Of a DNA stretch of 50,144 bases, positions 1 to 9,157 are shown piece by piece; the stretch's first letter is position 1; each line of letters starts with the position of its first letter. The position numbers and the translations under genes are program-made. The DNA comes from an uncultured Oscillibacter sp. (GTDB lineage Bacteria; Bacillota; Clostridia; Oscillospirales; Oscillospiraceae): NCBI RefSeq assembly GCF_900544955.1, contig NZ_UQXD01000014.1, forward strand, positions 1 to 50,144, read 5' to 3'. A model generated the notes under the pieces. It was given only the letters and a program-made list of their open reading frames with translations. It did no database searches and was not told the DNA's origin.

Positions 1-1052
1 GTCTCCTCCACCAGCCGCGCAATCGCGCCGAAGGGGATCTTCTCGTGCAGGAATGCGTCCACCGCAACCTCGTTCGCGCCGTTGAGCACGGCGCAGGCGG
101 TGCCGCCCCGGGCCGCGGCGGCCTCCGCCAGGGCCAGGCAGGGAAAGGCCTCCCGGTCCGGCTGGGCGAAGGTCAGCGGCGGGCAGCCCAGCAGGTCCAG
201 CGGCTCCGCCGGGCTCTCCGCCCGCTCCGGATACGTCAATGCGTAGCGGATGGGCAGGCGCATATCCGGCGTGCCCAATTGGGCCAGCACCGCCCCGTCC
301 CGGTACTCCACCAGGGAGTGGACGATGCTCTGCCGGTGAATCACCACGTCCACCTGCCGAAGCGGCAGGCGGTAGAGCCGCATGGCCTCGATGACCTCCA
401 GCCCCTTGTTCATCAGCGTGGCGCAGTCCACGGTGATCTTGGGCCCCATGGTCCAGTTGGGATGCCGCAGGGCATCCGCCTTCGTCATTTTGCCCACTTC
501 GTCCCAACTCATGCCGTAAAAGGGTCCGCCGGAGCAGGTCAGGATCAGCCGCCTGATCTCCCGGCGGTGGGCGCAGCCCCGGAGGCACTGGAAGATGGCG
601 GAGTGCTCGGAATCCACCGGCACAATCTCCGCCCCGCTCCGCTCCGCCGCGTCCATCACCAGCTCCCCGGCGCAGACCAGCGTCTCTTTGTTGGCCAGGG
701 CGATCCGCTTTTTCTCCCCAATGGCGGCCAGCGTGGGCCGCAGCCCCACCATGCCCACCACGGCGGTCACCACGGTGTCCGCCTCCGGGGCCACAGCGGC
801 CTCCGTCAGCGCCGCCGGGCCTCCCAGCACCTTCGTGCCGGTGTCCGCCAGGCGCACCGCCAGGTCCCTGGCCGCCGCCTCGTCGACCAGCACCGCCAGG
901 CGGGGGGCAAACCGCCGCGCCTGGGCCTCCAGCCGCTCCGCGCCGGTGTTGGCCGTCAGGCACGCCACCCGCACCCCCAGCTGCTCCGCCACCTCCAGGG
1001 TCTGGCGGCCGATGGACCCGGTGGAGCCCAGTACTGCTATCGTATTCTTCAT
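1..1052 (-). CDS. dxr: 1-deoxy-D-xylulose 5-phosphate reductoisomerase (partial, C-terminus off the left edge)
   Basis: This enzyme rearranges and reduces DXP to 2-C-methyl-D-erythritol 4-phosphate with NADPH, the committed step of the MEP isoprenoid pathway in the cytosol. The visible 350 residues begin MKNTIAVLGSTGSIG, the NADPH-binding glycine loop, and contain ALANKETLV, the VDSEHSAIFQ metal and substrate loop, and the region around HPNWTMGPKITVDCATLMNKG, all typical of DXR. About 30-40 C-terminal residues should lie outside the window. It is the last visible gene of pyrH-frr-uppS-cdsA-dxr; the start lies only 9 bp after the cdsA stop, so co-transcription is likely. Identity is secure. 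Confidence 0.96.
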   Translation of the reverse strand, partial: MKNTIAVLGSTGSIGRQTLEVAEQLGVRVACLTANTGAERLEAQARRFAPRLAVLVDEAAARDLAVRLADTGTKVLGGPAALTEAAVAPEADTVVTAVVGMVGLRPTLAAIGEKKRIALANKETLVCAGELVMDAAERSGAEIVPVDSEHSAIFQCLRGCAHRREIRRLILTCSGGPFYGMSWDEVGKMTKADALRHPNWTMGPKITVDCATLMNKGLEVIEAMRLYRLPLRQVDVVIHRQSIVHSLVEYRDGAVLAQLGTPDMRLPIRYALTYPERAESPAEPLDLLGCPPLTFAQPDREAFPCLALAEAAAARGGTACAVLNGANEVAVDAFLHEKIPFGAIARLVEE

Positions 1053-1061
1053 AGGCCCATC

Positions 1062-1859
1062 CTATCTCACAAAGCTTAAAACAATCTCAATGACCGGCGC
1101 CACGAACAGCACGCTGTCAAACCGGTCCAGCACGCCGCCGTGCTCCAGAAAGAGCCTGCCGTAGTCCTTGACGCCGAACTCCCGCTTGATGAGGGAGAAG
1201 CTCAGATCGCCGATCTGAGCCACCGCGCCGCACACCAGGGCCAGCAGCGCCATGGGGCCGTAGCCGATGCTGGCGCCGAACCACCGGTCCATCACAAAGG
1301 CGAAGGCCAGGCCGCAGGCCAGATTCCCCACCATGCCCCCCACGGAGCCCTCCACCGTCTTTTTCGGGCTGACCTTGGGGGCCAGCTTGTGCTTGCCGAA
1401 GAGGCGGCCACCAAAGTAGGCGAAGGTGTCGCAGGCGAAGCTGAGGAGGAAGGGCAGCAGCAGATACGCCCGGTGGACGCCCCCCTCCTCCATCCGCACG
1501 AAGGCGGCGAAGGAGTAGGGCACGCACACCACGGCGAAGAGTCCGGCCAGCAAGTGGAGCAGCCGGATCTCCCCCGCCTTCACAATGGCATAGAGGAAGG
1601 ATACCAGGATGTAGAGAAACCACAAAATCACCACGTGCTCCGGCCGGTCGTAAAACCAGCTGACGGAGAACACGGCGCACAGGACGGTCCACCCGTAGAG
1701 GTAATTCCCCCGCTCCACGCCCACGCACTTCATCAGCTCCATGGCTCCGATGCCGGAGAGCACGCACAGCGCCGCCATCATCACCAGGGGCGGCGCCCCC
1801 AGCACCACGTACACCAGCAGGGGGACGCCCACGGCGGCAACCAGCAGTCTCGATTTCAT
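1062..1859 (-). CDS. cdsA: Phosphatidate cytidylyltransferase (CDP-diacylglycerol synthase)
   Basis: It converts phosphatidic acid and CTP to CDP-diacylglycerol, the branch-point precursor of bacterial phospholipids, in the cytoplasmic membrane. The 265 residues are mostly hydrophobic with about seven to eight membrane segments. Near the C-terminus is the family signature: SLIKREFGVKDYGR followed by HGGVLDRFDS, with the paired acidic residues expected to bind metal. Length is normal. The start follows the uppS stop by 25 bp, with AAGAAAGG upstream. Its position between uppS and dxr is the standard order in Firmicutes. Confidence 0.96.
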   Translation of the reverse strand: MKSRLLVAAVGVPLLVYVVLGAPPLVMMAALCVLSGIGAMELMKCVGVERGNYLYGWTVLCAVFSVSWFYDRPEHVVILWFLYILVSFLYAIVKAGEIRLLHLLAGLFAVVCVPYSFAAFVRMEEGGVHRAYLLLPFLLSFACDTFAYFGGRLFGKHKLAPKVSPKKTVEGSVGGMVGNLACGLAFAFVMDRWFGASIGYGPMALLALVCGAVAQIGDLSFSLIKREFGVKDYGRLFLEHGGVLDRFDSVLFVAPVIEIVLSFVR

Positions 1860-1884
1860 AGCAGCCCTTCTTTCCTGTGAAGCG

Positions 1885-2637
1885 TTATTTCTTCACACCG
1901 CCGAAACGGCGGTCTCTTTTCTGATACTCCGCGATGGCCCGGTCCAGCTCCGCCTCGTCGAAGTCCGGCCACAGGGTGTCCGTGAAATAGAACTCCGAAT
2001 AGGCGCACTGCCACAGCAGGAAGTTGCTCAACCGCAGCTCCCCGCTGGGGCGGATGATGAGCTCCGGGTCCGGGATGCCCCGGGAGTCCAGATACCCGGA
2101 GAAGCGCCCCTCGTCCAGGTCCTCCGGCCGGCAGGTCCCGGCGGTGCAGTCCGCGGCAAATTGCCGCACCGCCCGCAGGATCTCGTCCCGGCCGCCGTAG
2201 TTCAGGCAGACGTTGGCCTGGAAATCGTCGGCGGCCAGATGCTCCGTGATCTCGTCGGTCTCCCGGGCCAGGGCCCGCAGCTCCGGGGAAAGGGGCGTCA
2301 GGTCCCCAAAAAAGTGCAGGCGGATGTGGTCCCGCTCCATGGTGTCCACCGCCTCCAGGAGGTAGCGCTTCAAAAGGCCCATGATGACCCGCACCTCGTC
2401 GGCGCTGCGCCGCCAGTTCTCCGTGGAGAAGGCGTACACCGTCAGATAGCGGACCCCCCGGTTCTTGCAGTGGGTGGCGATGCGGCGGAAGGTCTCCGCC
2501 CCCGCCTTGTGCCCGGCGGTGCGGGGCAGGCCCCGCTGGGTGGCCCAGCGGCCGTTGCCGTCCATAATAATCGCAATATGGCGAGGCAGACACCCTGTCT
2601 GCCCCGCCGTATCGCCGTTTTTCCAACTATTTGCCAT
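1885..2637 (-). CDS. uppS: Isoprenyl (di-trans,poly-cis-undecaprenyl) diphosphate synthase
   Basis: It elongates farnesyl diphosphate with isopentenyl diphosphate to undecaprenyl diphosphate, the lipid carrier for peptidoglycan and wall polymers. The 250-residue protein has the cis-prenyltransferase motif IAIIMDGNGRWA with catalytic Asp26, then GHKAGAET, YAFSTENWRR and, near the end, IIRPSGELRLSNFLLWQ and the SEFYFTDTLWPDF motif. Its start codon overlaps the last base of the frr stop region, so translation is probably coupled. It supplies the pathway fed by dxr two genes downstream. Confidence 0.97.
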   Translation of the reverse strand: MANSWKNGDTAGQTGCLPRHIAIIMDGNGRWATQRGLPRTAGHKAGAETFRRIATHCKNRGVRYLTVYAFSTENWRRSADEVRVIMGLLKRYLLEAVDTMERDHIRLHFFGDLTPLSPELRALARETDEITEHLAADDFQANVCLNYGGRDEILRAVRQFAADCTAGTCRPEDLDEGRFSGYLDSRGIPDPELIIRPSGELRLSNFLLWQCAYSEFYFTDTLWPDFDEAELDRAIAEYQKRDRRFGGVKK

Positions 2638-3194
2638 CAGACCGCCATCAGTTCCTTCTCTTTTTTGGCCAGCAGCTCATCCAGCTTCTTGCAGCTGTCA
2701 TCGGTGAGCTTTTGCAGGTCCTTCTCCATCTGGGTCAGGTCGTCCTCAGTGATCTCGGAGGCCTTTTCCAGCTTCTTGAAGCGCTCCATGGCGTCCCGGC
2801 GGATGTTGCGCACCGCCACCTTGCCGTTTTCGGCGTACTTGTGAATCTGCTTGACCAGCTCCTTGCGGCGCTCCTCCGTCAGCTGGGGGAAGCTGAGGCG
2901 GATGTTCCGGCCGTCGTTCTGGGGATTGATGCCCAAGTCGGAGTTCTGGATGGCCTTCTCAATGGATTTCAGGGCGGAGCTGTCCCACGGGGCGATCAGC
3001 AGGGCCCGGGGATCGGGAGAGGAGATGGCGGCGATCTGCTGGATGGGGGTGGGGCTGCCGTAGTAGTCCACCATGATGCGGTCCAGCACGGCGGCGTTGG
3101 CCCGGCCCGCCCGCACGGAGGCAAAGTCCGCGGCAACGGAGTCGATGCTCTTTCTCATTTTCTCCTCGTATACCTTGTATTCATCCTTCAACAT
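2637..3194 (-). CDS. frr: Ribosome recycling factor
   Basis: RRF splits post-termination ribosomes together with EF-G. The 185-residue length is standard. Features include the N-terminal helix with DFASVRAGRANAAVLDRIMVDYYG, the PIQQIAAIS stretch of domain II, and the C-terminal TEERRKELVKQIHKYAENGKVAVRNIRRDA helix region of domain I. The gene sits 49 bp after pyrH, the usual neighbour. A purine-rich AAGGAAGGA site lies about 7 bases before the ATG. Confidence 0.98.
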   Translation of the reverse strand: MLKDEYKVYEEKMRKSIDSVAADFASVRAGRANAAVLDRIMVDYYGSPTPIQQIAAISSPDPRALLIAPWDSSALKSIEKAIQNSDLGINPQNDGRNIRLSFPQLTEERRKELVKQIHKYAENGKVAVRNIRRDAMERFKKLEKASEITEDDLTQMEKDLQKLTDDSCKKLDELLAKKEKELMAV

Positions 3195-3243
3195 GTTGGG
3201 GTCCTTCCTTTCACTTGGTGTTTATGGGAGGTCGCTGACAAAC

Positions 3244-3960
3244 TCAATCCTTGACAATGGTGCCCACCTTCTCGCCGCACAGGGCCCGGAGAATGTTCCG
3301 GGGGTCCTTCAGGGCAAAGAGCAGCACGGGGATACGGTTGTCCATGGACAGCGAGGTGGCGGTGGAATCCATCACCATCAGGTGCTGGGCGAGAATCTCA
3401 TCGTAGCTGATGGTGTCGTACTTGACGGCGCCGGGGTCCTTCACCGGGTCGGCGGAGTAGACGCCGTCCACATTCTTGGCCAGCAGAATCACGTCCGCGT
3501 TGATCTCCGCCGCCCGCAGCACCGCGGCGGTGTCGGTGGAGAAATAGGGGTTGCCGGTGCCGGCGCCGAAGATGACCACCCGGCCCTTCTCCAAATGCCG
3601 GATGGCCCGGGAGCGGATGTAGGGCTCCGCCATGGCCCGCATCTCCACGGCGGTCTGGACCCGGACGGGGATGCCCTTTTGCTCGCACACGTCCGCCAGC
3701 GCCAGGCTGTTCATCACCGTGGCCAGCATGCCCATGTGGTCCGCCCGGGTGCGCTCCATGCGGCCGCCGCTGTTTTTGGCGCCCCGCCAGAAGTTGCCGC
3801 CGCCCACCACCAGGCCCACCTGCACGCCCATCTCCAGGCACTCCTTCAGCACGTCGCAGACCTGGCCGATGACCTCGAAATCCAGGCCGGTGTGCTTGTC
3901 CCCGGCCAGGGCCTCGCCGCTGATCTTCAGCAGCACCCGCTTATACACAGGCTTTGCCAT
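3244..3960 (-). CDS. pyrH: UMP kinase
   Basis: It phosphorylates UMP to UDP with ATP; bacterial enzymes are hexamers of the amino acid kinase fold. The protein begins MAKPVYKRVLLKISGEAL and shows GGGNFWRG, the acceptor-site region around RADHMGMLATVMNSLAL, and the FGAGTGNPYFSTDTAA nucleotide motif. A longer start five codons upstream (MEVFV) is possible. I chose the internal ATG because GGAGG lies 7 bases before it and the upstream ATG overlaps that site. It is the first gene of its block: a terminator and a promoter-like sequence separate it from ysxC, and rpsB-tsf are not adjacent. Confidence 0.96.
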   Translation of the reverse strand: MAKPVYKRVLLKISGEALAGDKHTGLDFEVIGQVCDVLKECLEMGVQVGLVVGGGNFWRGAKNSGGRMERTRADHMGMLATVMNSLALADVCEQKGIPVRVQTAVEMRAMAEPYIRSRAIRHLEKGRVVIFGAGTGNPYFSTDTAAVLRAAEINADVILLAKNVDGVYSADPVKDPGAVKYDTISYDEILAQHLMVMDSTATSLSMDNRIPVLLFALKDPRNILRALCGEKVGTIVKD

Positions 3961-4002
3961 GACAAAAACCTCCATTGTCTCCTCGGAATTTTCAACGTGT
4001 CT

Positions 4003-4031
4003 ATTTTAGCGTATTTTTCCGGGTTTGCATA
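4003..4031 (-). promoter_or_regulatory. Probable sigma-A promoter of the pyrH operon
   Basis: On the minus strand a TAAAAT -10 (4003-4008) lies 17 bases from a weak -35, TATGCA (4026-4031). It sits just downstream of the ysxC terminator and about 43 bases before the pyrH start. The -10 is good and the -35 poor, so the exact start is uncertain. Confidence 0.5.
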
Positions 4032-4054
4032 GAGGGTTCCGCAAGATTTTCCCG

Positions 4055-4085
4055 AAAAAAGCGGGAGAGGCCCCTTCCTCTCCCG
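4055..4085 (-). terminator. Rho-independent terminator after ysxC
   Basis: A 9-bp perfect stem (4062-4070 with 4077-4085), a 6-base loop and six T residues on the minus strand (4055-4060), directly after the ysxC stop. It closes the tig-clpP-clpX-lon-ysxC unit. Confidence 0.85.
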
Positions 4086-4094
4086 TTTTTCCCC

Positions 4095-4691
4095 TCACTG
4101 CCCGCAGGCGGCGTTTAGCAGCCGCAGCAGGGTCTCCTTGCCGTCGCCCTTTTCGGCGGAGAAGGGCACCAGCGTGTCCTCCTCCCCCAGCTCCAGGGTC
4201 TCCCGGATCAGCGCCAGGGCCGGGTCCACCTGGCTGCGCTTCAGCTTGTCCAGCTTGTTGGCCACCACGATCTCCGGGCAGCCGGTCTCGCGGAACCAGG
4301 TGTGCATGGTCAGATCGTCCGCCGTGGGCTTGTGGCGGATGTCCACGATCAGCACACCGCAGGTGATGCGCGCCCCGCCCTCTTCGAAGTACTGCTCCAT
4401 CAGGCGGCCCCAGCGCTCCTTCTCGGTCTTGGAGACCTTGGCGTAGCCGTAGCCCGGCAGATCCACCAGATAGGCCCGCCGGTCCACCAGAAAGTAGTTG
4501 ATCTGGGTGGTCTTCCCCGGGGCGGCCCCCACGTAGGCCAGGTTCTTCCGCCCCAGCAGCCGGTTGATGACCGAGGACTTGCCCACGTTGGACCTGCCCG
4601 CGAAGGCAAACTGGGGCAGTCCGTCCCGCAGGAAGTGGTCCCGGGCGGAGGCGGAGCGGATAAACTCCGCCTTACCAAAATTCAATGCCAT
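4095..4691 (-). CDS. ysxC: Ribosome biogenesis GTPase YsxC/YihA (EngB)
   Basis: This is an essential small GTPase needed for late assembly of the large ribosomal subunit. The 198 residues hold the G motifs in order: GRSNVGKSS (G1), a KTTQIN switch (G2), DLPGYGYAKV (G3), NKLDKL (G4) and a C-terminal SAEKG (G5). It begins 12 bp after lon, the classic lon-ysxC pairing of Firmicutes, and ends at a terminator. Identity is secure from motifs plus context. Confidence 0.96.
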   Translation of the reverse strand: MALNFGKAEFIRSASARDHFLRDGLPQFAFAGRSNVGKSSVINRLLGRKNLAYVGAAPGKTTQINYFLVDRRAYLVDLPGYGYAKVSKTEKERWGRLMEQYFEEGGARITCGVLIVDIRHKPTADDLTMHTWFRETGCPEIVVANKLDKLKRSQVDPALALIRETLELGEEDTLVPFSAEKGDGKETLLRLLNAACGQ

Positions 4692-4703
4692 GTGTGCTCC
4701 TTT

Positions 4704-7124
4704 TCACTGCCGCAGGGCGGTCTCCCCGGCGCTCTCCCGGGGGATGGGGGCGAAGGCGGTGACCAGCTCCGCCACCTCCTCCCGGATGGGGTCGCTCTCC
4801 GGGCAGAGGATCTCGGCGAACACCTGGTCCACCGTCTCCACCGGCACAAACCGCAGCGCGGCGCGCACCGTCTGGTCGATCTCCTCCAAATCCCGCACGT
4901 TGTCCCTGGGGATCAGCACGGTGTGGAGGCCGTTGCGCCGGGCGGCCATGGTCTTCTCCTTCAAGCCGCCGATGGGCAGCACCCTGCCCCGTAAAGTGAT
5001 TTCACCTGTCATGGCATAGCCCGCCTTGATCTTCCGGTCCGTCAGGGCGGAGAGCATGGCGGTGGCCATGGCGATGCCGGCGGAGGGGCCGTCCTTGGGC
5101 ACCGCCCCCTCCGGGAAGTGCACGTGGATGTCCCGGGTCTTGTAGAAGTCCCCGGGGATGCCCAGAGCCGCCGCCCGGCTCCGCAGGCAGCTCAGGGCCG
5201 CCTGGGCGGACTCCTTCATCACGTCGCCCAGGTTGCCGGTGAGCTCCAGCTTGCCGGTGCCCTCCATGACGTTGACCTCCACCTCCAGAATCTCACCGCC
5301 GGCCTCCGTCCAGGCCAGGCCGTTCACCACGCCGATCTCCTCCCGCTCCGTGTGGAGGGCGGGGGGATAGGGCTGGCAGTCCAGCAGCTTCGGCAGCATC
5401 TCCTCTGTAACGGTCAATCTCTTTACACTTCCCTTCAGCAGGAGCATATCCGTCTTCCGGCAGAGGGCGGCCAGCCGCCGCTCCAGCAGGCGGACGCCGG
5501 ACTCTCGGGTGTAATCCCGGATGACGGCGCGGAGCACCTCCTCGCTCACCCGGAGGGTACCCCTGGGCACGCCGTGCTCCGCCATCTGCTTGGGCAGCAG
5601 GTGGCGCCGGGCGATCTGCACCTTCTCCTCGTCGGTATAGCTGGAGAGGGACAAAACCTCCATCCGGTCCAGCAGAGGCCGGGGGATGGTGTCGGTGGTG
5701 TTGGCGGTGGTGATGAAGAGTACCTTGCTCAAATCCACCGGAATCTCCAAAAAGTGGTCCCGGAAGGAGCCGTTCTGCTCGCTGTCCAGCACCTCCAGCA
5801 GGGCGGAGGCCGGGTCTCCCCGGTAGTCGTTGCCCAGCTTGTCGATCTCGTCCAGCAGCAGCAGTGGATTCATAGACCCGCTGCGGCTGATGGCCTCGAT
5901 GATGCGGCCGGGCATGGAGCCTATGTAGGTCTTCCGGTGGCCCCGGATGTCCGCCTCGTCCCGGACGCCGCCCAGGGAGAGCCTTGCCAGCTTCCGGTTC
6001 AGCGCCTTGGCCACGGAGATGGCGATGGAGGTCTTGCCCACGCCCGGCGGGCCCACCAGGCAGAGAATCTGCCCCTTGCCCTGGGGGTTCATCTGCCGGA
6101 CGGCGATGGTCTCCAGAATCCGCTCCTTCACCTTTTCCAGGCCGAAGTGGTCCTTTTCCAGCACCTTCCGGGCGGCGTCCACGCTGACCCGCTCCCGGGT
6201 CTCCGTGTTCCAGGGCATCTCCAAGCACACGTCCAGGTAGTTGCGGATCACCGCCCCCTCGGCGCTGCCGAAGGGCTGCTTGGCCAGCTTGTTCACCTCT
6301 TTGAGGAGGTACTTCTCCGTGTCTTCCTCCAGGCCCAGGGCGACGATCCGCTGGCGGTAGCCGTCGATCTCGTCGTCGCCGTCCTCGCCCTCCCCCAGCT
6401 CGCTCTGGAGGACGCGGATCTGGGTGCGGAGAATCTGCTCCCGCTGGGTCCGCACCAGGTGGTCCCGGACCTTGCCCTCCATCTCGTGCTCAAAGCCCAG
6501 GACGTTGCATTCCCGGGCCAGGAAGCCGTTCAGCTTCCGCAGCCGGACGAAGGGGGCCATCTCCTCCAGAATCTCCTGCTTGTCCGAGTGGCGCAGGGCG
6601 ATGTTCTGGGTGATGAAATCCGCCAGATATCCCACGTCCCGGCTGTCCATCACCGTGGCGACGACCTCCTCCGGGATGCCGCCGGCAAGCTCGGCGTACT
6701 CGCTGAACAGGTTCCAGGTCTGGCGCAGCAGGGCCTCCGTCCGGGGGCTGCGGCGGAAGGCCTCGGTGGGGGTCTCCTCCTCCAGCACCTCCACGTTGGC
6801 CTGGAGGAAGGGGGTGGTCTGCCACAGGCGGCGCAGGCGGGCCCGCTGCCGCCCCTCCACCACGCAGCGGATGGAGGTCTGGGAGATCCGCAGAATCTGG
6901 CTGATGTGGGACACGGTGCCCACGACGTACAGGTCCTTCTCCTCCGGCGCATTGACGCCGATCTCCCGCTGGGTCACCAGGAAGATGTCCTGGTCCGCCT
7001 CCATGGACCGCTCCAGGGCGGCGATGGAGATGGGGCGCTCCACGTCGAAGGTCAGGTCCATGTGGGGGAATACCGTCAGGCCCCGGAGGGCCAGGACGGG
7101 AATGTTCAGTGTGGTCGGTTCCAT
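4704..7124 (-). CDS. lon: ATP-dependent protease La (Lon)
   Basis: Lon unfolds and degrades damaged and regulatory proteins in the cytosol. The 806 residues follow the LonA plan: N-terminal substrate-binding domain (about 1-300) starting at IPVLALRGLTVFPHM; AAA+ module with Walker A GPPGVGKTS and Walker B LLLDEIDKLG; C-terminal S16 peptidase domain with catalytic Ser in PKDGPSAGIA and Lys in GGLKEK. Length is normal. It lies 72 bp after clpX with a weak hairpin between, and 12 bp before ysxC. Confidence 0.98.
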   Translation of the reverse strand: MEPTTLNIPVLALRGLTVFPHMDLTFDVERPISIAALERSMEADQDIFLVTQREIGVNAPEEKDLYVVGTVSHISQILRISQTSIRCVVEGRQRARLRRLWQTTPFLQANVEVLEEETPTEAFRRSPRTEALLRQTWNLFSEYAELAGGIPEEVVATVMDSRDVGYLADFITQNIALRHSDKQEILEEMAPFVRLRKLNGFLARECNVLGFEHEMEGKVRDHLVRTQREQILRTQIRVLQSELGEGEDGDDEIDGYRQRIVALGLEEDTEKYLLKEVNKLAKQPFGSAEGAVIRNYLDVCLEMPWNTETRERVSVDAARKVLEKDHFGLEKVKERILETIAVRQMNPQGKGQILCLVGPPGVGKTSIAISVAKALNRKLARLSLGGVRDEADIRGHRKTYIGSMPGRIIEAISRSGSMNPLLLLDEIDKLGNDYRGDPASALLEVLDSEQNGSFRDHFLEIPVDLSKVLFITTANTTDTIPRPLLDRMEVLSLSSYTDEEKVQIARRHLLPKQMAEHGVPRGTLRVSEEVLRAVIRDYTRESGVRLLERRLAALCRKTDMLLLKGSVKRLTVTEEMLPKLLDCQPYPPALHTEREEIGVVNGLAWTEAGGEILEVEVNVMEGTGKLELTGNLGDVMKESAQAALSCLRSRAAALGIPGDFYKTRDIHVHFPEGAVPKDGPSAGIAMATAMLSALTDRKIKAGYAMTGEITLRGRVLPIGGLKEKTMAARRNGLHTVLIPRDNVRDLEEIDQTVRAALRFVPVETVDQVFAEILCPESDPIREEVAELVTAFAPIPRESAGETALRQ

Positions 7125-7162
7125 AGGAGACGATTCCTTTCTTGGAAGTACAAACAGGGAAA

Positions 7163-7185
7163 GGGAGACGCCTGCGGCGTCCCCC
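7163..7185 (-). terminator. Weak hairpin between clpX and lon (possible partial terminator)
   Basis: A 10-bp stem with one G-T pair (7163-7172 with 7176-7185) and a 3-base loop lies 11 bp past the clpX stop. On the minus strand it is followed by TTTCCCTGTTT, a poor U-tract. It may lower lon expression relative to clpX or stabilise a processed end. Confidence 0.4.
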
Positions 7186-7196
7186 CTTCTCCCCTC

Positions 7197-8513
7197 TTAA
7201 GACGCCGGTTTGGGGGCGGAGCTGCCGGTGGCCGGCCGCTCACCCTTGCCGGTGTTCAATTTCACGGAATAGCTGACCTTTTCCGGATCCCGGGTCAGCA
7301 CGGGCTGGGCCTTCCCCTCCACGCACGCCCGGGTGATGACCGCCTTGACGATGGTGGGATCGGAGGGAATGTCGTACATGATCTTGATGAGGATGCCCTC
7401 CATCACGGCCCGCAGGCCCCGGGCGCCGATGTTGCGCTCGATGGCCATGTCGGCGATGGCCTCCAGGGCCTCCGGCTCGAACACCAGGTCCACGTCGTCG
7501 TATTCCAGCAGCTTTTTGTACTGCTTCACCAGCGCGTTCTTGGGCTCCTGGAGAATGCGCACCAGGTCCTCCCGCCGCAGGGCGTCCAGCGGCGCGATGA
7601 CCGGCAGGCGGCCCACCAGCTCCGGGATGATGCCGAACTTCAGGATGTCGTGGGGCTGGACCTCCCGCAGGATCTTGCTGGTGTCCTTCTCCTTCTTCCC
7701 CTGGACGTTGGCGCCGAAGCCGATGCTCTTCTGGTCCAGCCGGTGCTCGATAATCTTGTCCAGACCCTCGAAGGCGCCGCCGCAGATGAAGAGGATGTTC
7801 CGGGTGTTCACCTGGATGAACTCCTGGTGGGGATGCTTCCGCCCGCCCTGGGGCGGAACGTTGGCCACGGTCCCCTCCACAATCTTCAAAAGGGCCTGCT
7901 GCACGCCCTCGCCGGACACGTCCCGGGTGATGGAGGTGTTCTCGCTCTTCCGGGCGATCTTGTCGATCTCATCCACATAGATGATGCCGTGCTCCGCCCG
8001 CTCCACGTCGAAATCGGCGGCCTGGAGCAGCCGCAGCAGGATGTTCTCCACATCGTCGCCCACGTAGCCGGCCTCGGTGAGGGTGGTGGCGTCGGCGATG
8101 GCAAAGGGCACCTTCAAAATGCGGGCCAGGGTCTGGGCGAACAACGTCTTGCCGGAGCCGGTGGGGCCCAGCATCAAAATATTGCTCTTTTGCAGCTCCA
8201 CATCCTCGCCGCCGCCGAAGAAAATGCGCTTGTAGTGGTTGTAAACCGCCACGGAGAGGGCCACCTTGGCCTCGTCCTGGCCGATCACATACTGGTCCAG
8301 TACGGCCTTGATCTCCTGGGGGGTGGGCAGCTGGTCGGGGATGTCCTCCAGAGGGAGGTCCTCCTCCTCGAAGCCGTCGCTCAAAATGCTCATGCAAAGC
8401 CGCACGCACTCGTCGCAGATGCGCACGCCCGGGCCCTGGATCATGCGGTTCACCTGGTTTTCATGCTTGCCGCAGAAGGAGCACCGCAGCGTCTTTTTGC
8501 CGTCGTCGTTCAT
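7197..8513 (-). CDS. clpX: ATP-dependent Clp protease ATP-binding subunit ClpX
   Basis: ClpX is the hexameric AAA+ unfoldase that feeds ClpP. The 438 residues contain an N-terminal C4 zinc-binding domain (CSFCGKHENQV ... CDEC), Walker A GPTGSGKT, Walker B IIYVDEIDKIA, pore region, the KSIGFGANV loop that docks on ClpP, and the GARGLRA sensor-2 motif. The upstream gene, 25 bp away, encodes ClpP, so both halves of the protease are made together. The C-terminal 20 residues are variable and of no recognised function. Confidence 0.98.
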   Translation of the reverse strand: MNDDGKKTLRCSFCGKHENQVNRMIQGPGVRICDECVRLCMSILSDGFEEEDLPLEDIPDQLPTPQEIKAVLDQYVIGQDEAKVALSVAVYNHYKRIFFGGGEDVELQKSNILMLGPTGSGKTLFAQTLARILKVPFAIADATTLTEAGYVGDDVENILLRLLQAADFDVERAEHGIIYVDEIDKIARKSENTSITRDVSGEGVQQALLKIVEGTVANVPPQGGRKHPHQEFIQVNTRNILFICGGAFEGLDKIIEHRLDQKSIGFGANVQGKKEKDTSKILREVQPHDILKFGIIPELVGRLPVIAPLDALRREDLVRILQEPKNALVKQYKKLLEYDDVDLVFEPEALEAIADMAIERNIGARGLRAVMEGILIKIMYDIPSDPTIVKAVITRACVEGKAQPVLTRDPEKVSYSVKLNTGKGERPATGSSAPKPAS

Positions 8514-8538
8514 GGTATTACCTCGGTTTCTGGGAATT

Positions 8539-9123
8539 TTACTTCTTGCCGGAGAGAATCTTGTCTACCAAACCGAATTCCTTGGCCTCCTCGGCGCTCA
8601 TGAAGTTGTCCCGCTCGCAGGCGGCGGTAACCTCCTCCAGGGACTTGCCGGTGTTCTCCGCCAGGATGCGGTTCATCCGCTTTTTGATGATCTCCAGCCG
8701 CTTGAGGTGGATGGCCATATCGGTGATCTGCCCCTGGGTGCCGGCGGAGGGCTGGTGGATCATGATCTCCGCGTTGGGCAGGGCGATGCGCTTGCCCTTG
8801 GCGCCGGCGGAGAGGAGGAAGGCGCCCATGCTGGCCGCCATGCCCACGCAGATGGTGGACACGTCGCACTTGACGTACTGCATGGTGTCATAGATGGCCA
8901 TGCCGTCGGTGACGGAGCCGCCGGGGCTGTTGATATAAAGCTGGATGTCCTTGTCCGGGTCCTGGGACTCCAGATACAAAAGCTGGGCAACCACCAGACT
9001 GGCGGTAGTGGCGTTGACCTCTTCCCCCAGGAAGATGATCCGGTCATTCAGCAGCCGGGAGAAGATGTCGTAGGACCGCTCTCCCCGGTTGGTCTGCTCC
9101 ACAACATAAGGGACTAAACTCAC
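8539..9123 (-). CDS. clpP: ATP-dependent Clp protease proteolytic subunit ClpP
   Basis: ClpP forms the tetradecameric serine protease chamber used by ClpX. The protein reads VPYVVEQTNRGERSYDIFSRL at its N-terminus; the catalytic Ser is in GMAASMGAFLL, the His in MIHQPSAG and the Asp nearer the C-terminus. I place the start at a GTG at 9121-9123: GGAGG lies 8 bases upstream, and the product (194 aa) then matches the usual mature ClpP start. The open frame extends 12 codons further to an ATG at 9159, but that would add a non-conserved leader covering the ribosome site. Confidence 0.95.
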   Translation of the reverse strand: MSLVPYVVEQTNRGERSYDIFSRLLNDRIIFLGEEVNATTASLVVAQLLYLESQDPDKDIQLYINSPGGSVTDGMAIYDTMQYVKCDVSTICVGMAASMGAFLLSAGAKGKRIALPNAEIMIHQPSAGTQGQITDMAIHLKRLEIIKKRMNRILAENTGKSLEEVTAACERDNFMSAEEAKEFGLVDKILSGKK

Positions 9124-9157
9124 TTTGATAACCTCCGTTCTTTTGTGGCTATAAACC

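Noticed and set aside
5118..8603. 1,161-codon open frame on the plus strand opposite lon and clpX
   Set aside because: It mirrors strongly conserved Lon and ClpX motifs on the minus strand; its product is His/Val/Leu/Gly-rich with no domain. It is open because of GC-rich codon use.
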